Part shown: positions 53,212 to 62,289 of the stretch, one piece after another
Position numbering within the stretch: the first letter of the stretch is position 1
Layout of the letters: each line of letters begins with the position of its first letter
DNA from: Anaerolineae bacterium
GTDB taxonomy: Bacteria > Chloroflexota > Anaerolineae > Aggregatilineales > UBA2796
DNA: 64,000 bases
Direction: 5' to 3'
Assembly: GCA_019637615.1 (NCBI GenBank)
Contig: JAHBVJ010000001.1
Coordinates: forward strand, 434,001 to 498,000
Position numbers and translations under genes: made by a program
Notes under the pieces: generated by a model
Databases searched by the model: none
Told to the model about the DNA's origin: nothing
The model's input: only the letters and a program-made list of their open reading frames with translations

Positions 53212-55887
53212 ATGCGTGTTCTTTACAGGCGTATTCTCCTTTTATCGTGTGCGTTTGCGTTACTTATCGTTAGTCAGCTCACCTCAGAGCGAGTCAACGC
53301 ACAAAACATCACTCTCACTCTCGCCGTCAATGCTTATCAGAAGGAAGTATTCAACGAAAAACTGTTAGCCGATTTTGAGGCCGAAAATCCCGGCATCAAG
53401 CTCAACGTGGTCGCCATTGATACTCAGTTGTGGGCACCATCACTCGCTTATGGCGGTGAAAATATGCCGCAAGAATTCTACGACAAGACAGCACAGTTTG
53501 TTTCCACGGGTGATGTCATCCAGATCGATTATTGGGGACGGCTTCCAATCGACAGCACGGTAGCTGGCTACTATCTCAACCTGAAACCTCTCGCGGATAC
53601 CGATGCTACCCTCAACAGCGATGATTTTTATAAAGGCGTCTGGCAGTTCTACCAATGGGACGATGGGTTGTGGGCGCTGCCGTACCAAGCCACCACGCAC
53701 GTGCTCACCTATGATCCCGCCGCCTTTGACGCGGTTGGCCTCAGTTATCCAGATGCGTCGTGGACGATGACCGATTTTGCCAACGCAGCGCGTGCATTGA
53801 CGGTTAAAGATGCCAGCGGGAAAGTCACCGTCAAAGGTATCGACGCGGGATTCTACGATGAGTGGTATCTCATCCGCAGCTTGATGGGCGCGGAAAGCTT
53901 GGTAGACACTACCATTGTCCCGAATCCGCCGCAGTTCAGCGCCAACACCGCCTTGCAGCAGTTGCTCACCGAGTGGCTATCACTTAAGGCGGAAGGTGTT
54001 GTCGGCCCGACTTACCCACAGGGTGGTGGCATCATCGACTATACCGCGCCGTTCGGAATCAACGCCGATTGGCGGATCACCAGCGAGTATGCGGATGGTA
54101 GAAAGCACAGCGCCGCCGCGCTGCTGCCCGGTGACAGAGCCGGTATCGAAGTCAGCGGCTTCGCGATCAGTGCTGGCACACAGTACCCGGAAGCGGCTTA
54201 TAAATTGGCGAAATACCTGACCACGCGCCCCGAAATGTACTCTAATATGATGTATGTCATTCCAGCACGGCGCAGTCTGGCGGAATCATCGCCCAATTCG
54301 GTGTTTTCAAGCACCAGCAAGCTCGCTCCAGCCATCCGCACGGTGATGGAAAGCGCCTTAGAAAATGGGTTCAGCGCGAATGATGTTCGCTACTTCGACT
54401 ATTTGTATTTCGATCTTGGCAAGCGCTTCCCGACATCAACCGAAGATGGCAAAACGGCTGAAGTACCCACACAGGATTCCGTCATCGAGGTGCTGCAAGC
54501 CGCCGAGAAGCGCGCTAACGACTGGATTCCAGTGCTCACCGAGAATAAGGCCAGCGTCCAGATCACGTTGGCGACGCCTGTGCCAATCGCCGAACTTGCC
54601 CCCGGTGAAGTGGCAGTCAAGTTCGGTTTGTTGAGCAGCCCCGACATCGCGACCAAACCTGCATGGGATGCCTTTATCAAGTCCTTCGCGGAGGAAGATC
54701 CGCAAGTCGGTCGTGTCGATCTGGACATTTCGTTCGGCGGGCAGACACTGTTGACGGATACTTACGATTGTTTCTATGTATCCAGTGAATTACTCAGCGG
54801 CTATGATCTATCGTTGCTACTGCCTATCGATCCCTACCTAAACGCCGACAGCACCATCGATAAAGATGATTTTATCGGCGGTAGTTTGACGAGTTTTCAG
54901 GCGAATAATCTGACTTATGGCCTGCCGATGATGATCGAGCCGGAGTTGTTGCGCCTCGACATCGCTCAGTTTGAGAAAGCGGGCGTGCCGCTGCCAAACA
55001 GCGATTGGACAATGGATGAATTCTTAAATGCCCTTAGCACGCTCAAAGCAGCAAGCGATGACCCTGCGAAGCCAATCTTCAGCAAAACCGGAGCCGATAC
55101 TAGCGGCGGCTATATGTTGTCTCTGATGGCAGCAGCAGGAGCGCTCCCAATCGACCAGCGCACCAAACCCTTAACCATCAATTTCACCGATCCTGATACA
55201 AAAGAGGTCATGCGACAGATCCTTGACCTCGCCAAACAGAAGCAGATCAACTACCAAGCTTTGGTGAAATTCACAGGTCAAAGTGTGCCGTCCGATGCAC
55301 CAATCTACACGGATCGCTTCTCTGCGCTCGATCAGAATTTCCGCATGATCATGCTCGATGATGCCAAGTTCAAAATCGTCCCGTACCCAAGCGGGAAATA
55401 CATGCCAGTGATGTATGGCACGACGGGTATCTTCATCAGCGCCAAGGCACAGCAACCGGAAGCCTGCTACCGCTTGATGAGTAAAATCTCGCAGACTCCA
55501 GCGTTGTTTTCTGCGATGCCTGCCCGTCGTTCGGTGCTCGACTCAGAGTCTTTTGCATCATCGGTCGGCGCAGATAAAGTGGCGGCCTTCAACGCGCTGG
55601 CAGATCGGTTGAGCGATCCAAATGCTGTACGCATTCCGTCGGCTATCACGGGCGGTTACAGCTCGATAGACGGTTATTATGTGGAGCGCTGGTTGTTCCG
55701 CGCGTTTGACCGCTATGTACTGGAAGAAGCTGATCTGGATGCGGAACTAGAGCAAGCCCAGCAGTCTGCGCAAGAGTTTATGTCATGTACCGGGGCGTTG
55801 CCACCACTAGACATCGCCAACCCCAACGGATACTATGAAGGCATACAAAAGTGCGTTGAAAAAGTTGATCCGAGCATGAAGAACTAA
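53212..55887 (+). CDS. Secreted double solute-binding protein (two SBP domains in tandem)
   Basis: 891 residues with a signal peptide (RRILLLSCAFALLIVSQL...VNAQ). Two family-1 solute-binding domains follow each other: about 30-440 (TLAVNAYQKEVFNEKLLADF, WTMTDFANAARALTV, GFAISAGTQYPEAAYKLAKYL) and about 460-890 (VKFGLLSSPDIATKPAWDAF, WTMDEFLNALSTLKA, GIFISAKAQQPEACYRLMSKI). Each half is near the length of a single SBP. No permease or ATPase is adjacent. The start is ATG 53212, six bases after AGGAGG; the GTG at 53209 is too close. Confidence 0.9.
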   Translation: MRVLYRRILLLSCAFALLIVSQLTSERVNAQNITLTLAVNAYQKEVFNEKLLADFEAENPGIKLNVVAIDTQLWAPSLAYGGENMPQEFYDKTAQFVSTGDVIQIDYWGRLPIDSTVAGYYLNLKPLADTDATLNSDDFYKGVWQFYQWDDGLWALPYQATTHVLTYDPAAFDAVGLSYPDASWTMTDFANAARALTVKDASGKVTVKGIDAGFYDEWYLIRSLMGAESLVDTTIVPNPPQFSANTALQQLLTEWLSLKAEGVVGPTYPQGGGIIDYTAPFGINADWRITSEYADGRKHSAAALLPGDRAGIEVSGFAISAGTQYPEAAYKLAKYLTTRPEMYSNMMYVIPARRSLAESSPNSVFSSTSKLAPAIRTVMESALENGFSANDVRYFDYLYFDLGKRFPTSTEDGKTAEVPTQDSVIEVLQAAEKRANDWIPVLTENKASVQITLATPVPIAELAPGEVAVKFGLLSSPDIATKPAWDAFIKSFAEEDPQVGRVDLDISFGGQTLLTDTYDCFYVSSELLSGYDLSLLLPIDPYLNADSTIDKDDFIGGSLTSFQANNLTYGLPMMIEPELLRLDIAQFEKAGVPLPNSDWTMDEFLNALSTLKAASDDPAKPIFSKTGADTSGGYMLSLMAAAGALPIDQRTKPLTINFTDPDTKEVMRQILDLAKQKQINYQALVKFTGQSVPSDAPIYTDRFSALDQNFRMIMLDDAKFKIVPYPSGKYMPVMYGTTGIFISAKAQQPEACYRLMSKISQTPALFSAMPARRSVLDSESFASSVGADKVAAFNALADRLSDPNAVRIPSAITGGYSSIDGYYVERWLFRAFDRYVLEEADLDAELEQAQQSAQEFMSCTGALPPLDIANPNGYYEGIQKCVEKVDPSMKN

Positions 55888-55901
55888 GCAAGACGGGTAG
55901 T

Positions 55902-55940
55902 TCATCCTCTTCTCTGCCATACTATGCGAGAAGAGGATGA
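55902..55940. terminator. Bidirectional terminator
   Basis: A perfect 13-bp stem (TCATCCTCTTCTC with GAGAAGAGGATGA) and a 13-base loop between convergent genes. Confidence 0.8.
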
Positions 55941-55959
55941 TGCTCACTCTCCTATACGG

Positions 55960-56991
55960 CTATGCTTTCCTGCCAAGCACATTGATCAGACCGCCGTTAT
56001 CGCGAAGCCCCGGTATGGCTTGCCCGAGGGCATTGCTCCAGCGTACCAATTGCAGCGCCGCTGCTTCCGACATTAGATTGACGAGATGCGGCGGCAGGAA
56101 CACGATGGTTTCGGTGCTAATGGTTACATCGGTACCTGAGAAGGCACGGTTGAACCAATCGGCAGAAAGCAGCGCTTCTGGCCCTGCTTCTTCATGCCAC
56201 TGAGGACGCAACCGCTGCAACAGCTCGAATATCCCACGAAAGAATGACGCGTTGTTCTCCGAGCCGAAGTAGCTGCCACCGTGCTTGAGAACTCTGGATA
56301 CCTCGCGACAGGTTTGCGCTGGCTCTGGTAGATGATGCAGTACGCCGTAAATCAGCACGTAATCAAATACTTCTTCGCGGAACGGTAAGTGTGTCCCATC
56401 CGCTACGAAGAAAACGGCTTCCGCCGCATACTTCGCAGCACGATAGCGCTGGATAGCTTGCCGCACGAGGTGTTTCGAAATGTCGAAGCCGACGATGTGA
56501 ATATCCAAATCCATGAACTTGAACGTGCTGCGGCCTTGTGCGCAACCGATGTCCAGCAACCAGCGACCAGCTTGTATTTGTGGATACCAACCACCAAAGG
56601 TGAGCTGGTCAGCCGCCCGCCAAAACGGTCGGCGCTCATACGCTGAATAGGTCTGCTGGTCATTTTGGGCATACCAGTCGAAGTGTTTTTGCTGGATCGT
56701 CTGCAACTGCTGCACCACTTCTTGTGACGTGGGTCTATCCGCCGACAATCCAAGCATTGTTAACTGTGTCGTATACTTTGTCCAAAACTTCGCGCGGTCA
56801 TCATGGTAGGCAAGGTCACCCGTCAAGTATTCGAGCAAGTCATCTTCGAGCGGATACCACGCGTTACACGCGGTACATTTCACCACGCCGTCTTGCCCAT
56901 TCTCTGGCGAGGTAGAGCCAAAAATATGCAGTTCCAAGGTGTTCGATTTGCACGATGGGCAAACCAACATATCCACAAGGGTTTTAATCAT
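55960..56991 (-). CDS. SAM-dependent methyltransferase with N-terminal zinc-ribbon (Trm112-like)
   Basis: 343 residues. A Trm112-like zinc ribbon at the N-terminus (LVCPSCKSNTLELHI then VVKCTACNAWYPLEDDLLEY) precedes a class I methyltransferase: LLDIGCAQGRSTFKFMDL as motif I, VGFDISKHLVRQAIQRY, GTHLPFREEVFDYVLIYGVL and HHLPEPAQTCREVSRVLK. The start at 56991 overlaps the GT2 stop by 8 bases. Last gene of the amino-sugar/glycan operon, so it probably methylates a sugar or lipid-linked glycan; C-methylation or O-methylation cannot be told. Confidence 0.88.
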   Translation of the reverse strand: MIKTLVDMLVCPSCKSNTLELHIFGSTSPENGQDGVVKCTACNAWYPLEDDLLEYLTGDLAYHDDRAKFWTKYTTQLTMLGLSADRPTSQEVVQQLQTIQQKHFDWYAQNDQQTYSAYERRPFWRAADQLTFGGWYPQIQAGRWLLDIGCAQGRSTFKFMDLDIHIVGFDISKHLVRQAIQRYRAAKYAAEAVFFVADGTHLPFREEVFDYVLIYGVLHHLPEPAQTCREVSRVLKHGGSYFGSENNASFFRGIFELLQRLRPQWHEEAGPEALLSADWFNRAFSGTDVTISTETIVFLPPHLVNLMSEAAALQLVRWSNALGQAIPGLRDNGGLINVLGRKA

Positions 56992-57979
56992 GAACGTGTC
57001 CATCCAGTTCGGGAAAGTGCTGCAATTGATCAACTTCTTTTGTCTGGCGCGTCTCGATGATATTTTCCACGATGTAGCGAGGACGTTTGCGCGTTTCATC
57101 TAGATTGCGCCACAAGTATTCGCCCAGAATGCCGATCATCACCATCTGCACACCAGAGACGATCAACATGACTACCATCAGGGATGTCCAACCTTCGACA
57201 TCGAAATGGGTAAAGATGCGAAGCCCCACAATAAACAGGGCATACAAGAGTCCTAAGCCGCTCAGCGTGAAGCCCAACAACGAGGCGAAACGCACCGGTA
57301 GATAGGAAAAAGCCACGAACGAATCAACGAAATATTTTAACTTCTTGGCGAACGTCCACATCGAACGACCGTAACGCTTCTCACGTTCGCGACGGTGATA
57401 GGGAATCACGACGGGGTTGAAACCCATCCACAGAATCAGCCCCATCAGATAGGCATTGTTTTCCTGAATACTGGTGATCAGCCCGCAGACTTGACGGTCG
57501 ATCAGAAAGAAGTCGAAGCCGCGCTTGGGCATAGTCTTGATCGCGAAGCGCCTGAATAACGCATAAAATGTGTCCGCCATGAGTGAGGTTAACCCCGGAT
57601 CGTCGCGTTCTTCACGCGCGGCAAGGATAACTTTGTTGCCTTCACGCCATTTGCCGATCATGTCGTGGATCAGGGCAGGCGGATCTTGCAGGTCGGCAGC
57701 GATGGCGACGACAGCATCGCCCCTAGCGTGCGTCAGCCCCGCTAGAATCGCTGCATTCGAGCCGAAATTGCGGGAGAGCTTCAAGATTGATACGCGCCAT
57801 TCGTCCTGCGCTAAACGCTCCAATACTGCATACGAGTCATCTTTGGAACCATCATCGACAAAGACGAATTCAAAGCCGAGATCGGGGTTGCGGTCGGCAA
57901 CCTTCTGGAACTCTTTCAAGAGATCAGGCAAACTAGGCGCGTTGAAGTATACGGGAACGACAATTGACACTAGTGACAT
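56984..57979 (-). CDS. GT2 family glycosyltransferase (DPM1/GtrB-like)
   Basis: 331 residues. N-terminal GT-A domain with SIVVPVYFNAPSLPDLLKEF, FVFVDDGSKDDSYAVL and AIAADLQDPPALI (DXD-like Asp). Two C-terminal membrane helices (FASLLGFTLSGLGLLYALF and LMVVMLIVSGVQMVMIGIL) end GEYLWRNLDETRKRPRY. This is the layout of enzymes that transfer a sugar to polyprenyl phosphate. It may supply donors for outer-face transferases such as the GT39 gene. Confidence 0.92.
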   Translation of the reverse strand: MSLVSIVVPVYFNAPSLPDLLKEFQKVADRNPDLGFEFVFVDDGSKDDSYAVLERLAQDEWRVSILKLSRNFGSNAAILAGLTHARGDAVVAIAADLQDPPALIHDMIGKWREGNKVILAAREERDDPGLTSLMADTFYALFRRFAIKTMPKRGFDFFLIDRQVCGLITSIQENNAYLMGLILWMGFNPVVIPYHRREREKRYGRSMWTFAKKLKYFVDSFVAFSYLPVRFASLLGFTLSGLGLLYALFIVGLRIFTHFDVEGWTSLMVVMLIVSGVQMVMIGILGEYLWRNLDETRKRPRYIVENIIETRQTKEVDQLQHFPELDGHVHD

Positions 57980-57991
57980 TGCACCACCCGG

Positions 57992-58960
57992 TCACAATAG
58001 GATGCGAAAAATGTACTCACTTCGTCCATAGCGATAACCGAGTTGTTCGAGGTTGTGCAGGACGGCGCGGTTGGTGATCTGCGTGGGCAGAATCGCATGG
58101 TCAACGCCAAGACTGCGTAGGTGATAATTGGTCTCGGAAATCAACTTCTTATGCCATCCTCGACATGCGGGGGATACCGCCGTGAGCACGGTCTGCGCGA
58201 CTTTGTACCCCCACCCATCCCAACGCTCACGATTGTAGCGTATTGTATTAAAGGCAGCGGGCTGCGCGATGTCGGGAATAAGCGTTGCGTCGGCAAAACC
58301 ACGGTGAAGCGAGGCTGTCACCCATTCTTCCATCATCCGATCCGCTTGCTCTGGCTGAATGAAGGGGTCGGCATGAAAGCGGTCATAAGCATTGACGGCT
58401 TCGCGCGCGGTTTGCTGCAACAGTAGGAGGTCATTTTCCCGCGCGAAGCGCACCGGATAGCGTTCGGAATGAGTGTAATTCGCCAATGGCATATGGTACA
58501 GCAGACGCGTCTCGATCAGGTTGAAGCCAGTACGCGAAAGCGCGTGTATCAGCGCTAAATCTTCGGGAAAAACCGGCGCGAAGAGATAACGAATCCCACG
58601 TTTGGAAACCTCGGTGAGCAGCGCCAACAGTGCGTCCGTGAAATTGATCTGAGGGGGACAAGGAAGCACCGTCGAGGGCAGTACCGCGTTCAAGCGGGCG
58701 ACCTGATAACCGAAGAAATCGCTATCCCACGCTAACCGCTCGGCAAAGATATACACGGCACCGTGCTCGTCTTCATAGACGAAACGAAGATCGTCTTCTG
58801 GCTTGAGCGGACGTATCAGTTCGTCTGCGCAATAGGCACGGTCAGCATCGGCAAACCCCTGTGGTTCCCGAATGAAGTCATAGCGCCGCCAGACGATTTG
58901 ATCGGTAAGCCATGCTTGCAGATCGGTCAGTATAGGGTGCAACAACTGTAAGTTAGGCAC
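57992..58960 (-). CDS. WecD-like GNAT N-acetyltransferase for a sugar-nucleotide amine
   Basis: 322 residues. The segment RLAWDSDFFGYQVARLNAVL matches the W-D-S-x-F-F-G motif of dTDP-fucosamine acetyltransferase WecD/RffC. Later VRFARENDLLLLQQTAREA and a C-terminal HKKLISETNYHLRSLGVDHA fit a GNAT fold, though the acetyl-CoA loop is not clear-cut. It lies between the GT2 and the epimerase with gaps of 12 and 3 bases. With the adjacent aminotransferase, an N-acetylated amino sugar is implied. Confidence 0.75.
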   Translation of the reverse strand: MPNLQLLHPILTDLQAWLTDQIVWRRYDFIREPQGFADADRAYCADELIRPLKPEDDLRFVYEDEHGAVYIFAERLAWDSDFFGYQVARLNAVLPSTVLPCPPQINFTDALLALLTEVSKRGIRYLFAPVFPEDLALIHALSRTGFNLIETRLLYHMPLANYTHSERYPVRFARENDLLLLQQTAREAVNAYDRFHADPFIQPEQADRMMEEWVTASLHRGFADATLIPDIAQPAAFNTIRYNRERWDGWGYKVAQTVLTAVSPACRGWHKKLISETNYHLRSLGVDHAILPTQITNRAVLHNLEQLGYRYGRSEYIFRILL

Positions 58961-58963
58961 GTA

Positions 58964-59950
58964 TCACCAGTAGTAGTGCTTGTACTGCCGATAATAGGCT
59001 AAGGTTTTGATCAGGCCATCATCGAGCGTCGTGGCGGGTTCCCACCCGACGATGCGGCAGATTTTACTAATGTCGGAATAGAAATCGCCGGGGTCTTGCG
59101 CGGCCCGCTCCGGCGTGAACGGCGCATATTCCCAGCGTCCCGTACCCGCGATGCGCACTAAGGATTCTGCCAACTCTTTGAAATTGGTTGGCTGGTCAAC
59201 ACCGACGTTGAAAATCTCACCATAGGCTGCCTCACACTGGGTTGCCATCAGCATGGCTTGCACACAGTCATCCACATAGAGAAAATCTCGTTTGATCAGC
59301 CCATCTCCGAAGACTTTGATGGTGTCATCATCGATTGCCAGCCGCACGAACCAGTTGGCGACACCATAACGCGCGTGCTTCATCTGCGCACGCGGGCCGT
59401 ACACGTTAGTCAGGCGCAGCATGATCGAGCGGATACCGTGGATGTCATTGTAGACTTGAGTAATTTTTTCCGCTGCCAACCGTGAGATTTCGTAAATCCC
59501 TTTAGGATAGGTGGGCGCGGTTTCGCTGACGGGGAGCGAGACCGCTGGCCCGTACTGACCACGCGTGCCGACATGCACAACCCTCGCTTGCGGGTTGTGG
59601 TGCTTGCACGCTTCCATCAGCACGGCGGTGCCTTTGATGTTCATGTCGATGTCGGGGAACGGGTCGGTGAGGCTCGCGATGTGATCAACCTGCCCCGCCA
59701 GATGGAAAACATAATCTTGATTGCGCACCAAGTAGTTCATCACATGGGCATCGCGAATATCGCAGAAATTGACGACGACCTGATCGCGGATCGGTTCGAT
59801 ATTGAACAGGTTGCCGCCAAAATCGGGGATCATGGCGTCCGTGATCGTGACGTCTGCCCCTGCTTTGACCAGCGCGATGGCAAGATTGCTGCCAATGAAG
59901 CCCATCCCACCCGTGATGAGTACCTTTTTTCCCTGAAAGCCTTGCGTCAC
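58964..59950 (-). CDS. NAD-dependent sugar-nucleotide epimerase/dehydratase (extended SDR)
   Basis: 328 residues. The Rossmann motif is LITGGMGFIGSNLAIALVKA. HVGTRGQYGP holds the Ser/Thr site, LTNVYGPRAQMKHARYG and FLYVDDCVQAML are present. The active-site Tyr is in GIYEISRLAAEK, where the usual YxxxK reads YxxxR. The other marks fit UDP-glucose 4-epimerase-like and 4,6-dehydratase-like proteins; the exact reaction is open. Central gene of the glycan operon. Confidence 0.9.
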   Translation of the reverse strand: MTQGFQGKKVLITGGMGFIGSNLAIALVKAGADVTITDAMIPDFGGNLFNIEPIRDQVVVNFCDIRDAHVMNYLVRNQDYVFHLAGQVDHIASLTDPFPDIDMNIKGTAVLMEACKHHNPQARVVHVGTRGQYGPAVSLPVSETAPTYPKGIYEISRLAAEKITQVYNDIHGIRSIMLRLTNVYGPRAQMKHARYGVANWFVRLAIDDDTIKVFGDGLIKRDFLYVDDCVQAMLMATQCEAAYGEIFNVGVDQPTNFKELAESLVRIAGTGRWEYAPFTPERAAQDPGDFYSDISKICRIVGWEPATTLDDGLIKTLAYYRQYKHYYW

Positions 59951-59969
59951 GTTTCCTCCCTAGGCCGAA

Positions 59970-61073
59970 TTAGTCGGCAAAAGTGAGCACAGACTCAATC
60001 ACATAGTCTACCTGATCATCGGTTAATTCGGGGTAAAGCGGCAAGGATAGGATTTCCTGCGTGAGTTGTTCCGCGACCGGAAAAGAACCAGTATCTCCCA
60101 AGCGCCCTCGATAGGCAGGATGCAGATGGTTGGGCAGCGGGTAATGGATGCCCGTACCGACTTGCTTGGCGCTCAGATGTTGACGTAGCGCATCGCGGTT
60201 CGGATGGCGGATGACGTATAGATGATAAACGGGTTCGCAACCGGCCTCTACACAGGGCACTGTCACCTTCACTTTGAGGGCGGCTGAATAGCGGTTGGCG
60301 ATCTCGACACGGCGCTGCGTATCAGCATCCAGATGACGCAATTTGCAGCGCAAGATCGCGGCTTGAAGCTCGTCCAAGCGTGTGTTCATGCCGACCTCAT
60401 CACTGATGTAGCGCTGATGCCAGCCATACTGCGCGACTGCCCGCGCCCGTCCCATATAGGCGGGCGTCGTGCTGCCGACCGCACCGCCATCGCCCAATGC
60501 GCCGAGATTCTTGGTGGGGTAGAAGCTGAACGAAGCGACATCCCCCAGACTGCCGACGCGCTTGCCGAAATAACGGGCACCGTGTGATTGGGCACAGTCT
60601 TCGATGATCTTCAGGTTGTGCTCGTTGGCGATTGCCAACAGCGCGTTCATGTCAGCAGGATGTCCGTAGAGATGGACTGGAATGATCACCTTAGTACGGT
60701 TGGTGACGGCTTGCCTGACCTGCTCCACATCTACCGTGTAGGTACAAGGGTCTATGTCAACGAGTATAGGCGTCGCGCCGACGAGTTCAATGGCGGCGAT
60801 GGTCGCCGTCGCGGTGTGGGTGGGGGCGATGACCTCATCACCCTGCCCCACGTCGAGCACACGCAGCGCCAATTCCAGCGCATCGGTACCATTGCCAACG
60901 CCAACGACCTGTGCAAGCTCATTCCATGCTGCGTACTCGGACTCGAAGGCTTTCGTTTGTTCGCCCAGTAGATACCAGCCGCTTTCTAACACCTGAGAAA
61001 CAGCGGTATCAATCTCCGACTTCAAGGCTTCGTAAGCCGCTCTGGGACTCGTTTGCGGGATGGGAAGCAGCAT
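59970..61073 (-). CDS. DegT/DnrJ/EryC1/StrS-type sugar aminotransferase
   Basis: 367-residue PLP enzyme that aminates a nucleotide-linked keto-sugar. Fold-type I features are VVGVGNGTDALELALRVLDV, DEVIAPTHTATATIAAIE, DCAQSHGARYFGKRVGSLGD and the PLP lysine in FSFYPTKNLGALGDGGAV. The C-terminal region has NRDALRQHLSAKQVGTGIHY. First gene of the operon whose other members are an epimerase, an acetyltransferase, a GT2 and a methyltransferase. No clear promoter was found in the 174 bases upstream. Confidence 0.94.
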   Translation of the reverse strand: MLLPIPQTSPRAAYEALKSEIDTAVSQVLESGWYLLGEQTKAFESEYAAWNELAQVVGVGNGTDALELALRVLDVGQGDEVIAPTHTATATIAAIELVGATPILVDIDPCTYTVDVEQVRQAVTNRTKVIIPVHLYGHPADMNALLAIANEHNLKIIEDCAQSHGARYFGKRVGSLGDVASFSFYPTKNLGALGDGGAVGSTTPAYMGRARAVAQYGWHQRYISDEVGMNTRLDELQAAILRCKLRHLDADTQRRVEIANRYSAALKVKVTVPCVEAGCEPVYHLYVIRHPNRDALRQHLSAKQVGTGIHYPLPNHLHPAYRGRLGDTGSFPVAEQLTQEILSLPLYPELTDDQVDYVIESVLTFAD

Positions 61074-61247
61074 ATATTTCCTCGGACAATTCCTTATCGG
61101 CGCTGGCAGTCTGAGTTCATTAAGCAGACTGAAGCTTCATTCGCTGTGGTGAAGCAGTATTAAGACCCTTAGTGAGGTTGAGCTTATCAGATGTGGAAGA
61201 TAATGACAAAGCACTGAACTTAACGTCCGGCGAGACGGCAACTCCGA

Positions 61248-62048
61248 CTAGTGTGCGCTTGAAGCATCCTGATTGGCAGCTTGAATGATAGTATTGGCGT
61301 AGGTGGCGAACTGTTTGAGCAGCTTGGCATCTACGTTATAGGAAGTGCCGAGGGCGGTATATTTCGCCAAGGCGGTTTGAATGAGAGACCCGTATAGAGC
61401 GGGGAGATGGGTTAATCCCCACTGAGCACCCTCCGATTTGGACATGACCGCTCCTTGCTCAAGATAAGCCAGAATGCGACAGTAGTTGAGAACACCATAT
61501 ACGGGAACCGAACATTTGCCTTCATCTGACCCCTGCATGATGTGCCCGTAGCTCCAGTCGGCATCGCCAGCCAACGAAGCGAGGTAGGACGAAGGGGGAA
61601 CATCGGGGAAGATGGCGGCGATGGCTTCACCGACGAGACATAGACCACGCGATCTGGTTACCGTGAAGTGCGCGGCGAGGTCGGGATCGTACAACTGGAT
61701 GGCATCGTCGTCGGGGCGATCCGTCGGGAAGTGCAGTTCGTAAGGCGAGGGATGGTGGAAGTGCTGCAAGCTGGCAAGCGTGACGATGCTCATCTCGATA
61801 GCCTTGGCAGGGCAGATGGCGGCAAGCTGGTGCAGTACTTGACGGCAGCGCTGTTTATCCGCCAACGTCAGCTTGTCGCGCGCCACGACGAGCAGATCGA
61901 TGTCGCTGGTGGCGGGGTTGAAGCAGCCCATCGCGAGAGAGCCATGCAGATAGATGCCGACAAGCCTGTCGCCCAAGGCGGTTTGAAAGCCTTGAACGAA
62001 ATCGGTCAGGAAGCGGGTGACGGGTTCGAGGGAGTTGAGGGTTGGCAA
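61248..62048 (-). CDS. AadA-like nucleotidyltransferase domain protein
   Basis: 266 residues, apparently a TTG start with no clear Shine-Dalgarno. The pol-beta-type nucleotidyltransferase core is GIYLHGSLAMGCFNPATSDIDLLVV, with G-S and D-x-D metal ligands. The C-terminal helical domain resembles DUF4111 of aminoglycoside adenylyltransferases. Whether it modifies antibiotics is unknown; many chromosomal homologues do not. Its start lies 17 bases from the repeat element copy 2. The reading frame upstream is closed by a TGA inside that element. Confidence 0.82.
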   Translation of the reverse strand: MPTLNSLEPVTRFLTDFVQGFQTALGDRLVGIYLHGSLAMGCFNPATSDIDLLVVARDKLTLADKQRCRQVLHQLAAICPAKAIEMSIVTLASLQHFHHPSPYELHFPTDRPDDDAIQLYDPDLAAHFTVTRSRGLCLVGEAIAAIFPDVPPSSYLASLAGDADWSYGHIMQGSDEGKCSVPVYGVLNYCRILAYLEQGAVMSKSEGAQWGLTHLPALYGSLIQTALAKYTALGTSYNVDAKLLKQFATYANTIIQAANQDASSAH

Positions 62049-62064
62049 GGCGAGTACCAGTCTG

Positions 62065-62230
62065 GAATCAGATCATTGGCAATGATCGAATCTCACATTT
62101 GAGCGCGGGAATCAGATCATTTGGATCGGGTCAGGAAGGGTCAAACGATCTGAATATGATCTGATTTTTCTGCTTAATTCAGATCATTTCTGCTACGAAT
62201 CGAAGCGAAATTTGGATTCGGATCATTTGC
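62065..62230 (-). repeat. ATGATCTGA-array element, copy 2 (candidate structured RNA)
   Basis: On the minus strand this reads like 45459-45622 almost throughout. 62169-62203 is identical to 45484-45518 over 35 bases. The same long hairpin (AATGATCTGA...TCAGATCAT with a near-identical loop) and TGACCCTTCCTGACCC are kept, and most differences are single substitutions. It lies immediately 5' of the TTG start of the nucleotidyltransferase gene. At least six GATC sites occur. Confidence 0.85.
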
Positions 62231-62289
62231 CCTAGTAACCACGAATTCTGACAAATGAATCGACTCACAATTCCACCTCATCACTTGAC

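Noticed and set aside
61248..62048. Antibiotic-resistance gene (spectinomycin/streptomycin)
   Set aside because: Only the fold is shared with AadA. No mobile context and no close match can be claimed from sequence reading.
45459..62230. Classical transposon or IS ends
   Set aside because: No transposase between or near the copies, and no terminal inverted repeats or target duplications visible. The homologous promoters do not fit IS ends.
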